64,000 nt of DNA, from assembly GCA_964020085.1 (NCBI GenBank), contig CAXHUQ010000453.1:27501-91500 (forward strand), given 5' to 3'. Position 1 is the stretch's first letter. The number at the start of each line of letters is the position of its first letter. The notes under the pieces were generated by a model, which was given only the letters and a program-made list of their open reading frames with translations, was not told where the DNA came from and ran no database searches. The stretch comes from Micromussa lordhowensis. Lineage: Eukaryota > Cnidaria > Anthozoa > Scleractinia > Lobophylliidae. Below, piece after piece: positions 10,881 through 20,219 of this stretch. The position numbers were made by a program, and so were the translations under genes.

Positions 10881-13354
10881 ATGACTAGATGGAAACTGAT
10901 AGTTCTGATAGGTATTGTGTTCTATGGGATACTTACTGCAGTTGACAAACATTTTAAGTGCAACTTGCCTCATGTTGTCACTTCACTGGTAAGTTAAATT
11001 TAAAAACTCAGTCAAATTGTGTGTGTGCATCCTTGCTGTCAATTGTCATGCATTAAGCATGCTCGTTATGTAATAAAATAAACATCAATATCACCTTTGG
11101 CAACTGCTTTAACTTTGCATGGATTCAGTGATCTTGGACATTTGGTGACCCCTAAGTTGCTTTTGATAGATGGCTTTCTATGGCGTACACAATATAATTT
11201 TCAATTGATCATTATTAAACCAAACCAAAGTAATCAGTCAAGCCAACCACAGAGGATACAGACAATACAGTGAACCAATCAAAACTCAAAGTTATTACAT
11301 GTAGTTGATGCAAAGCATGGACAAATGAGTGTGAGTGTAAGAGTGATTAGGTTTTATTTTACTCCTTATTGGATGAAAAAGTGGGGCAAGTTTTTTTAAG
11401 CCATCATCTCTGTGATTTTTACTTCTAACCTGCGAAATCCCCAATGGAGGATGGTCAGCCTACCTGACTAGCTCTTATCAATAACTACAAACTAGCTTGT
11501 GAGCTTGTCTCTCTGCTTGTCTGATCAAGCACCTGACATCTCAACAGTCAGCTATGGTCAACAGGCATTTTCTTTCTACTCCCCAAAACTTTGGAACTCT
11601 ATACCTGTATTTAAACAAAGCAGTGGTGAATGATCAGCAACAACGAAAGTATCATAAATTAAGAGGTCCTGAAAGGAATTAAGAAGCTAGCCCTGTGTGA
11701 AAAATCCCTTGAAGTTGACATCATAATTATGCTGATAGCAATCACAATAAAATTATGACAGCATCTGAGGCTAGGACATTTCTTTCATTAATGTACCAAG
11801 AAGAATCTTTTATGTTTATTGCCTTAAATGAAAGCAAACACTCTTTGGATTTCTATGGATGTTGTGGTGGGTTATATGTAACACAAATTAAGATGTCCTG
11901 GAATGAATTAAGAAGTTAGCCCTGTGTGAAAAATCCCTTGAAATTACACACATGGATGAACATGCAGGAAAGCGACAGCAACACAGTTATAAGATGGTAA
12001 AAATTGTGTATAGGCATGTTCAAAATTAAAATTATTACTAAATACCTAGTTGAACATCACTCAGAAACATAAATGAACATCACTCAGAAGATGTTTGTGA
12101 AAGTAGGTCAGATGGTGAAGCACTGCCTCAGTACTGCAGGTCATGGGTTCAAATCCTGTCTAAGTCTAGAACATTTTCATGCTTCTTATTTTTGTTAGCT
12201 TCAGTGATCTCTGGGGTCTTTAAATATTTCCTTGAAGCTGGTTCGTTTTCATGTGAGCTATCTTGTTACTGTTTCAGTGTTCTGCGTATAAAGAAGGGCA
12301 AGTGTCTGGACCACTTTGCTCTGATCTTTGTGAAGAGAACAACATCCATCTTCGAAAATGTCTTTCATCAGTAACTGAAAAGAAGGTTTATGATGGAGCA
12401 TGGCAAGGAAGAGAAGTTATCCTTAAAGCAAATGAGAGGTGGTTTATGGAAATATTTAATGAACTCCAGAAAAAAGCAGACAATGATCTTACATCATCTT
12501 TTCAGAATGATGTTTTTTCCTGGGTGGAAAGTATGTTTGGCAATTGTTCACAATGTAGCACACTTGTGGAAAAGTTGACATCATATGCTGATAGCAATCA
12601 CAATGAAATTATAACAGCATCTGAGGCTAGGACATTTCTTTCATTGATGTACCAAGAAGAATCTTTCATGTTAATGGCCTTAAATGAAAGCAAACACTCT
12701 TTGGATTTGTATGGATATTGTGGTGGGTTATATGTAACTGAGAAAGTGCCTTTAATTGCTGAGAGTGTCTTTGGAGAGAAGTGGGAGTTCAGTGAATTTT
12801 CTATGTTGCCTGACATGTTTGAACCAGTGGAAGAGATGTCAAGAACGTTTGGTAAAAAAATCTTGGAGGCTGCATTTTCTATACCATATATTCATAGCAT
12901 TTTAAATGAAGCACTGACCCGTACAAAATCCCTAATTTTTAGTACTTTTTCTCAGGAGCACATTCCAAGTCAAAAAGAAAAGTTTGATTTTCTTTACTCT
13001 TTGCTGGATGCTACATTATCTCTGTCCAGTAATCCTTATGGTTTAGTGCAATCTTGTGATATACACCTTGGGAATTTTGGAATCACTAATGATTCTGTGG
13101 TTAAATTCATTGATCTTGATTTTACATACCCCTCTGTTTTTCTAAGAACTCTGCTAGAACAGAAACAATGTGCAACTGATGAAGACTGCTGGGTTGGCAC
13201 TATGGAGGATTGTCATTCATCATGTGACATCGCCACTAACACTTGTGGGTCAATGGTACACAAACAGGATTTAGTCAATATCTGCGAGACTCACATTCCT
13301 TTTGTTTTTAGACGTTCCTCTATCTTATCTGAACTAACAGGAAATAGCACTTAG
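10881..13354 (+). CDS. DIPK1/FAM69-like divergent protein kinase, two coding exons
   Basis: The spliced product is 394 aa: exon 10881-10988 and exon 12278-13354, both at phase 0. The first ends CACTG|GTAAGT and the second follows TGTTTCAG. Exon 1 encodes a short cytoplasmic start and a signal-anchor helix (LIVLIGIVFYGILTAV, residues 6-21). Exon 2 begins with the Cys-rich lumenal segment (GQVSGPLCSDLC), then KKVYDGAWQGREVILK (nucleotide-binding Lys), an EF-hand-like insert (DSNHNEIITASEA), a catalytic-loop equivalent CDIHLGNFGI, a metal-binding IDLDF and a C-terminal Cys cluster (CATDEDCWVGTMEDC). This is the layout of vertebrate DIPK1A-C, type II ER membrane pseudokinase-like proteins of about 420-430 aa; true activity and substrate are unclear. 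An in-frame ATG at 12263 lies in the intron and is not the start. A possible polyadenylation signal AATAAA lies near 13829. Confidence 0.85.
11655..11945 (+). repeat. Broken partial duplicate of the kinase exon inside its own intron
   Basis: Positions 11719-11878 copy exon positions 12573-12735: both have tgctgatagcaatcacaat, gcatctgaggctaggacatt and tgtggtgggttatatgtaac. The copy has a short insertion after the gacatcat block and several substitutions. It is flanked by a second direct repeat: ttaagaagctagccctgtgt at about 11680 and a near-identical block at about 11910. The copy would encode the EF-hand-like insert of the kinase, but I see no convincing splice sites at both ends. Confidence 0.8.
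12100..12180 (+). repeat. tRNA-derived SINE head in the kinase intron
   Basis: The stretch has an A-box-like ggtcagatggtgaagcac (12113) and a B-box-like gggttcaaatcct (12144), spaced as in a tRNA, but acceptor and anticodon stems do not pair properly. It ends about 100 bp before the acceptor of the second kinase exon. It is best read as the pol III promoter head of a SINE. Confidence 0.45.
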
Positions 13355-13854
13355 CAGCTTGTCATGTTTTGCCAGACATTGCCAGTGGCTTATTCAAATG
13401 AACAATTAAGGCATGACATCCTTACTGTGAAAGAAAAACTAAGAATTGTGGAGCACAACTTCTCCAAGATGTCTGTGGACAAGAGTGATAGGTCTATTGA
13501 AGTATAAACTCAGTAGCTCAGTAACATAGAACATAGAGATATTACCAACAGATTTTAAAGTTAGATTTTAAGGTGACTGGGAAAACACGGCTTTTGTGCT
13601 GTCATGGGTGACGTTACATTAGTGGTATCAAATCATTCTTTTTGACATAAAAAGTTACCAGTTTGTATTATTGAGCTAATGATAAAAATGTTATAACTAA
13701 GGCAAAATTTGTGAAATTTCTCTAACGGGGGTTCAGAGGGACCTGAAATGTTCAAAACCTTGAAGATGACTCTGGACCCCCTCAAAAAGAACAGTTTTGT
13801 ATTAACATACTGAGCATTATTCTGTACAAAATAAAAAAGGAATCCTGCAGCTAG

Positions 13855-14400
13855 TCAAGCCTGTTTCTGAGCTCTGCATTTTAAGCTAAAATTAAGGGTG
13901 TTGTGACAGGTTATACTGTTGCTATGGTAACCTATTATGTGAAACAGAGGAAGTACGAAGCCCCGTGTCTGCGTGACCAAAGTCACATGGACACAAGGAT
14001 ATGGATTGACTTTGGTGCATTCCTGTGTAAGGATTCATTTGCAACCATTCTTTGCATCCCTAATGTAAGATTCCTGTAAAGGGCGGTTCAGGCAACTTGT
14101 GGGTTAATCAATTTTGGCTTCGAAAGACAGGTATAAAACCGACGATGAATTGACGTCGTTTGGTGCTATTGATTTGGAGATACAAATTTGAACCAAGCTG
14201 TACAAATTAAATACAATTTATTTATTTATTAACAAAATTCTACGGAGAGGGTTCATAGCCACCTTAAATTTTCGAGCTCGGGTCACCGAGCTCGTTTTTG
14301 AGTTATAAGCGCTTAAAGCTAAAATTAACGGTGTTTGTAGCAGGTCATATTGTTGCTATGGTAACCTATTGTGCCACAAAATTGACAGCAACTTGTTTAC
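13855..14400. repeat. Two copies of a dispersed repeat containing GTTGCTATGGTAAC
   Basis: Blocks at about 13868-13940 and 14275-14375 share taagctaaaattaa, ggtgtt, caggt-at and the motif GTTGCTATGGTAAC (13918-13931 and 14352-14365). The same family recurs near 60700-60790 (inverted) and 61210-61290, with the hallmark gagctcgtttttgagttata. No coding capacity. Confidence 0.7.
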
Positions 14401-14512
14401 CAATGATTGGGCAGTTTTTTGATTACCATGATTTTGGTATCAACTGATATAGAGTGGTTATAATGACCAATCAAACCCTAAGTCTTGGAAAGTACTGGAA
14501 ACTGTTTCTAGC

Positions 14513-14750
14513 TAGCCTGCAGTGCAGGCGGTTTTGGTGGTTTTCATCTTTTGAGTGTTCAGCCGCCATTTTGGATTCGCTGGAGACTGGGAGAATTGGG
14601 GCGAAAATGCGAGAATGCCGGAGGGGCTGGGGGGCTCGTCCCTCCCACTGGCTTGGTAAACTTTTTACCTCGCCCCAACTCTCCAACTCTCCTGAACAAC
14701 CGATGGGAATATCCACTCGTCCCGCCGAAATCCGCCTGCACTGCAGGCTA
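14513..14750. mobile_element. hAT-like MITE, 238 bp, with 8-bp target-site duplication
   Basis: The ends tagcctgcagtgcaggcgg (14513) and ccgcctgcactgcaggcta (to 14750) are inverted repeats, each itself a small palindrome. The direct repeat tttctagc flanks it at 14505-14512 and 14751-14758. An 8-bp duplication is typical of hAT elements. The open frames on both strands inside it are by-products. Confidence 0.8.
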
Positions 14751-14789
14751 TTTCTAGCCACCTTAAATGCAGAGTCGCGTTTAACGTTC

Positions 14790-15400
14790 CTGAAAAAAGG
14801 TACCCCTTTCACATACCTACTGTAGGAAGTCTTGCTCTCATTTTCATGTAGTGCTTAATAAATAAACTGATGCAGCCATAAGGGGCGTCTGTTCGAAATA
14901 TTATAATTAAAGGCCCTTTTAAATACCTAAATGACCGATTTCCCTACCCTTTTATATACCTCAACTTGTGAAAACCCTACCTTTTCATGTTCCTGAAGCC
15001 TGAAAAAGGTACCCCTTTCGGGCGGAGCCTCCCCGTATAGGCCATTATAGGGAGTACCCCCCCCCCCCGGGTGTTACCCAGAGCTTTCAGATGAAACGAA
15101 AACGCAACAGCGTCTTGCGGTTACCTGGAATCAGCTGAGAGAGAATTTCAAGAAAATCATGCACTCGTTTGCTGTGGTAAGTGACAGTCGATTTCATTTC
15201 TTTTTGATTGCTCAGTGGTAGATCCTTCCGTTAAAAAGTTCAAAACGGTTGGGTTACTTCTGTGACTGATATGTGTTAATAAGGATTGCTTTCTTTGTTG
15301 TATCGTGCCTGGTAAACAAAACCTTCAATAAGAACTACACTGAAAACGCCTGAAAATCGACTGAGCAGCCGCTCCCCTCCCCCGGGGGAACTCCTATATA
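14790..15400. repeat. Dispersed repeat rich in ggtacccctttc motifs
   Basis: The motif aaaaaaggtacccctttc at 14791 recurs at 15003, with variants caaatacct/aaatgacc and cctaccttttcatgttcctg between. Related sequence in the opposite orientation is at 45225-45560. The segment ends gacgagcacccacg-like at about 15405, a motif also seen at 24765. The repeat interrupts the DIRS pol frame. Confidence 0.55.
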
Positions 15401-16660
15401 AAATGAACGTGGGTGCTCGTCATATCTGTTAGGGGATAAAAAGCGGTTTTGGGAAGTAAATAGCTAGCATCGGTGGAGAACAATTGCTCACTGGATTCCA
15501 AAAACTCTGTGCCTATCACAGACACACCATTGTAGTTGTCAAGAAAATGTAGCCACCAATTCAAGTCTAGTTTAAGGTCACATGACACAGGAATACTGCT
15601 CCTACGTGAATCACAACTGCGCAGGTCATTCAACAAGCGGGACATGAAAGCTCGACCAGGGCGCACACAATTGCACACATAACTTAATTTACCAACAAGA
15701 ACTTGCAATTGATGTTTAGTAGCTCGCTCCAGGTGAAGCCAATGAGAAATGTCCGCTTTTAACTCGATTAATCTAAACTCAGGAACTGATATTGTCATGT
15801 CATCTGTATTGAACCAAACTCCAAGCACAAGCATTTGGGTGTTTGGTAATTGATCTTTTACAGGAGATGCTTCTAAGCCTAGCTCCTCAAACAGTTCAGT
15901 CATCCTATTGAATGCGAAACCTGCTAATTCTGGTGTCTCAACGCCATAAAAGTCATCAATGTATACATCTGCAAGATAACTTTCCGAGGTTAAGATGTGA
16001 ATCACTGCTTTGGTTACTCGCTGACATACCATAGTGGCTGAGCGAAGTCCAGAAGGGAAACGCGTGTGAAAATAAAGTTGATTGTTGACAATAAAACCAA
16101 GCAAAGGAACATCCTTGGGATCCAGTGGTATTTGTCGGAAGGCCCGAGCAAGGTCTTTCTTATAGATATGACAATGACGTCCACGTAATCGAATGAAATG
16201 AATGAGTCGGTCAACACCTGGTAGTACTAACTTGTATTCATGGTTTAAATAACTATCCTTTGGTATTCCTGAATTAACTGAGGCACCTTCAGGAAAGCTC
16301 AAGTCATGAACTACATGTACGCGTAACTTTGAACTGTCCCTTTTTGGTACTGTTTGTAACGGCGACACAACACATGGACAGGAAAAAGGATTACAAGTAA
16401 ACGGGCCAATAATTGCTCTGTGAGCAAGTTCATCAACCAGATAATCCATGACACAAATTATTTTTGATGGCAGAAGAGTGCTTTTTGAATTTAGACTGAG
16501 GCAGCACGTCTGACTGGTAGTTACTGGGCCAACCATAACGCAAGTATTGTACTACAACATAATCGTCATAACCATGCAGGTATTTGGTCCAGTTATCAAT
16601 TTTGAAGGCTGTTTTAACAGGCACTTGGAGAAGAGCAAAATTGTAAGTGTCTGAATGCAA
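15394..16660 (-). pseudogene. DIRS-order retrotransposon reverse transcriptase (truncated, frameshifted)
   Basis: The frame has LRVHVVHDLSFPEGASVN, then KDLARAFRQIPLDPKD, LLGFIV and PSGLRSATMVCQR, and the catalytic YIDDFYGVE. These blocks, especially the HDLSFP-x-G-x-SVN and GLRSA-x-M motifs, are typical of DIRS/Ngaro-like reverse transcriptases. The RNase H domain starts (FSTDASYL) but is cut off where a dispersed repeat begins near 15425. The upstream part (16660-16433) is in another frame, so there is a frameshift near 16450. No tyrosine recombinase or methylase domain is left in the window. Confidence 0.7.
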
Positions 16661-16696
16661 TACTGTTTCAACAATATCAACAGTTTCAACTAGTCA

Positions 16697-17686
16697 TTAT
16701 GGCTTTGGTTGTGCAGATCTGTTGGAAGGAATTGGATATCTCCGTTTACTACAATGAAGCATAGGATGCTGATCAGAGTCACACACTTTGCAGTGATGTA
16801 CGTGCTTGTACTCCAAGTCAGTGATATTGCAAGAACATTTGGCTGTATAATTCCAGTCAGTACAATACGAATCTTTCTGCTCTCTCCGGAGGGAATGGCG
16901 TTGTTGGCGTGGACCTGTAAACTTTGATCCCATATTCTGACTGGAACGAAGATCAGCATGACTGAAGAAAGTATTCGATCTAGCTTGAATGACATCCATT
17001 TGACCCCAGGTCAGCCGACCTTGTGCAAATGCTTGGTTAATGGACAAATTAAAATTCCGAACACTCGACCACGAGTAGTTCATAGCTTTTTCCATAAGCA
17101 ATTGAAGTAGATTTTTGTAGTGTAATTGCGGCTGTTGTTGAATAAACTCAAGAAAGGCATACACAAATTCTGAAATGTCAAGCTTATCGTAATCCAACAT
17201 ACCTTTCGCTGAGAGGACAGTATGTCCTTTGGCACTGGCTTTTAGCTGCTGCATCACCGGAAATGTAGGATGTGCTAATTGATGTTGTTCCTTTTGCGAC
17301 GGTAGAGTCAGTTCATTCATGAGCGACGCTAGGATTTTTTCTTGCAACTGTTCGTTCAGTTGCCCACGTGAATCAGCAGCTGAAGTTTTGTCTTGTTTTA
17401 AAAGAAGTGACTCCGCGCCGAGTTTTTCTTTTTGTGACAGCAACTGTAATTCTAGTTGCAGATTTTGTTGTTTCAACCGCTCCAACTCCAGTTGCATGGT
17501 CATGAGTCTTTGCAGATTTCTTCTTGGTCACAGGTGGTACTGGTGGTGTCCTGCCTGAGAGCTGAACAGCCGAGCGAGCGGCCGTCGATGGCGTTGGAAG
17601 TGCATTCGGGTCACAATCAGTGGAAAAGACCATTGAAAGGAAAGTCGTACACAATTTCTGGATCGAGTGGTTGTTTAACTGATCTT
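16697..17686 (-). pseudogene. DIRS-like gag gene, split from its start by nested insertions
   Basis: The C-terminal 268-residue part (17503-16697) starts with a coiled coil (LERLKQQNLQLELQLLSQ) and ends with a zinc-binding cluster (CSCNITDLEYKHVHHCKVC and HPMLHC), as in DIRS gag proteins. Upstream, a Ser/Pro/Thr-rich segment continues in another frame up to 17686, where a TIR element begins. On the far side of that element, minus-strand sequence resumes at 24108 with an ATG (24125-24123) and MAASRP in a frame that reads across the junction once the TTA duplication is counted only once. At least one frameshift (near 17520) remains. Confidence 0.6.
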
Positions 17687-17716
17687 TTAAGCGGCCTTCA
17701 CACGGCAAACTAAAGT

Positions 17717-17836
17717 TTTAGGAAAACGTCAGACTGAAGGTTGAACGTGTCTTTTTATTGGGAGAGACGTACTTAATTACTTAACTTAATTACAGGATTG
17801 ATGACGTAACATTTCATAGATTGTGGGTCTATGACA
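17717..17836 (-). repeat. 3' LTR of the BEL/Pao element
   Basis: Identical to 23350-23469 by eye. It lies downstream of the integrase frame on the minus strand and carries the reverse complement of AATAAA (tttatt near 17755). Confidence 0.92.
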
Positions 17837-17930
17837 TTCTCCCGGGCCGGCGATGAAGTATTTGTAATTATACATTGATACTGTTTTGACAGTCAAGTCA
17901 TTAAACATTAAAGATAGGAAATAAGAAAAC

Positions 17931-20219
17931 TTAATTTTGTTTAAGTTGAGACAGTTCTTTAATCTGCTGTGCAGCCTTCCGAGCTGCGGCTCGAGTTGGT
18001 CGCGTTTTTTTGTTCTCTGTGGCTTGCTCTGTGTCCATCTTAATAGTTGGTTCTTTATGCTCTAGGTAATCAGTGGACACTTCTATCGGATATAGTTTTT
18101 CGATTGGTCTGGAAATGAAGTTTCCGTTAGCGGTTTTCAAGGTTACAGCGCGTACGAAACCATCCCTGCCGTGATGTAACTCTACTATCACTCCTAGTTT
18201 CCATTGGTTTCGTGGTAGGTTGTCATGTATGAGGACTACCTTTCCTTCGAGTACCGTTTCTCCTGAGAGGAGTGGTTTCCCTCGACTTGAATGCTGCTCT
18301 CTTAGGCCGGTCAAGTATTCCCGTTGCCATTGCTTCCAGAAACTCTGCAGCATTTTCTGACGGTGTTTGTCTCTCTTGGATAGATCTTCTGTGGATTCTG
18401 GTTGGGGTGAGTATTCACCGTCCTCTTCGTTATCTGATGTTTCTGGTAAGTTTATCAGTCTGTGGCCACAAAGGAAGTTTGCTGGAGTAAGCGGTGGCCC
18501 GTCATTTATGTCTGTGTAAGGGTAGGTGAGAGGACGACTGTTGAGTATCGCTTCGATTTCTGTCAATGCAGTTTGCAACTCGATCACGTTTAATGAGGCG
18601 TTCCCTATGGTTTTCTTTAGTCGTCTCTTAACGAGGCCTATAAGCCTTTCGTAGAAGCCACCCCACCATGGAGCTCGCTGAGTTATGAATTTCCACATGA
18701 TACCGTTGCTCGCAAGGAATCGTTGTGATTCAGTTGTTTGCAGTATCTTTGTCTTAAGGGTTGTTAGTTCTTGTGAACCTGCTATAAAAGTCTTGGCGTT
18801 ATCGGATATGATACATTCAGGGATCCCCCTTCTACTTATAAATCTCTTAAAGGCTCGTATAAAGCTGCTGGTTGTTTGATCTTCTACCATTTCCAGATGT
18901 ATTGCGCGTATTGTTGCACACGTGAATAAGCAAATGTAGACTTTGGCAACCTCTTTCTTGTTGTTACGTACATACAGTGGGCCAGCATAATCAACTCCTG
19001 TAACTTGAAATGGGTGATTTGCTTTGACCCTAAGTTCTGGCAAGGGAGGACAGTTGACTGAGCGAAAGGGTGGTCCTTCTACTTTTCTGCAAATGACGCA
19101 TCTTTTGAGCTCGTTTCTGACAAGTTGTCTTCCTTTTGGAATCCAATAAGTTTGTCTTAATTGGGTTAAGGTTTCGCGCACACCTCCGTGTAACACTTTC
19201 TGATGCATGTATCTAACGATAAGCGTTGCTAGATAGTGTTCTTTTGGAATCAGGATTGGGAATTTGGCTTCGTACGGGAGATCTGTGTACTGAAGTCTTC
19301 CTTTACATCTCAGTACATCGTGGTGATCGAGGTAAAGGCCGAGTTGAGAGACTAGAGGGAAATTGACCTTTTGTCTTTGTTTCAGACCTATGATGATGGT
19401 TTTGAAATGCGCTTTCTGTACGGCTTTTACAATAATGTTGCGTGCGTCTATTATGTCGGTTGCGTTGATGATTACCCCTTGCTTTAGTCCCTGTTTTAGA
19501 TTTCTCACAAATTGGAGTACGAGGGCTGTTACTCTAAGGAGTCTTGTCAGTGTACTGTATCTAGTGATGTCAATGACGTTTAAGGTGCTGGCGGTGCTGT
19601 CCTTGTTCGATATTTGAGTGACTTGCGTTGCGTAGTCTGTAGTTTCTGTTATCTCGATGTCTTCAGATTTTATGGAAGGCCATTCGTTGGGTGCTTGTAC
19701 GAGCCATGGAGGTCCTTGATACCATTCTCTTTGTTTGTTCATGAAGCTCTTGCCGTTTAATCCTCGTGTTATGAGGTCTGCTGGATTCGATGCGGATGGG
19801 CAGTATTTCCATGACGAGTGTATTGCCGAGGTGAACTCCTTAATGAGTTGTACTCGGTGTCGTATAAAGCCTTCTCTTAAAGGTTTCGAGCGAGATATCC
19901 ACGCAAGTGCAATTTGTGAGTCGCTCCATAGCACTGTCCGTGATGGTTGTAGTTTGTGCAGTACGGTTTTACACAAGTAGTTTGACAGTTTCGCTCCGAG
20001 GAGTGCTCCGAGTAGTTCAAGTCGGGGAAGTGTTTGTTCTTTGATGGGAGCTACCCTGCTTTTTGACATAAGGAATGCGCATTTTGTACCGTTGGATGTC
20101 TCGCATCTTATGTAGGCTACTGCTCCGTATGCGAGCTGGCTGCTGTCACAGAATATGTGTAGTTGGATGTTGTCAATAGATTCTTGAATGTATTGTCTCG
20201 GGATAGCAAGTTGGATCAT
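17931..20219 (-). CDS. BEL/Pao RNase H and integrase polyprotein
   Basis: This 762-residue frame starts at an ATG that overlaps the stop of the upstream gag-RT frame (ATGA, 20219-20216). RNase H motifs are LHIFCDSSQLAYGAVAY, LPRLELLGALL and LWSDSQIALAW. The integrase has an HHCC zinc domain (MHQKVLHGG then CVICRK), a core with VTGVDYAGPLYV (first Asp), ECIISDNAKTF (second Asp) and WWGGFYERLIGLVKRRL (Glu). The C-terminus ends in a basic, Ala-rich tail (RPTRAAARKAAQQ), usual for BEL integrases. In most BEL elements this part is fused in frame to the RT. Here it is in a different frame and would need reinitiation, ribosomal shifting or a repaired base. Confidence 0.9.
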   Translation of the reverse strand: MIQLAIPRQYIQESIDNIQLHIFCDSSQLAYGAVAYIRCETSNGTKCAFLMSKSRVAPIKEQTLPRLELLGALLGAKLSNYLCKTVLHKLQPSRTVLWSDSQIALAWISRSKPLREGFIRHRVQLIKEFTSAIHSSWKYCPSASNPADLITRGLNGKSFMNKQREWYQGPPWLVQAPNEWPSIKSEDIEITETTDYATQVTQISNKDSTASTLNVIDITRYSTLTRLLRVTALVLQFVRNLKQGLKQGVIINATDIIDARNIIVKAVQKAHFKTIIIGLKQRQKVNFPLVSQLGLYLDHHDVLRCKGRLQYTDLPYEAKFPILIPKEHYLATLIVRYMHQKVLHGGVRETLTQLRQTYWIPKGRQLVRNELKRCVICRKVEGPPFRSVNCPPLPELRVKANHPFQVTGVDYAGPLYVRNNKKEVAKVYICLFTCATIRAIHLEMVEDQTTSSFIRAFKRFISRRGIPECIISDNAKTFIAGSQELTTLKTKILQTTESQRFLASNGIMWKFITQRAPWWGGFYERLIGLVKRRLKKTIGNASLNVIELQTALTEIEAILNSRPLTYPYTDINDGPPLTPANFLCGHRLINLPETSDNEEDGEYSPQPESTEDLSKRDKHRQKMLQSFWKQWQREYLTGLREQHSSRGKPLLSGETVLEGKVVLIHDNLPRNQWKLGVIVELHHGRDGFVRAVTLKTANGNFISRPIEKLYPIEVSTDYLEHKEPTIKMDTEQATENKKTRPTRAAARKAAQQIKELSQLKQN

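Noticed and set aside
12263..12277. ATG at 12263 as start of the kinase
   Set aside because: It lies in the polypyrimidine tract before the TTTCAG acceptor; the upstream exon with a signal anchor joins in phase.
14454..14825. Open frames of 113-123 codons on both strands
   Set aside because: They fall within a hAT-like MITE with a perfect 8-bp duplication and mirror each other.
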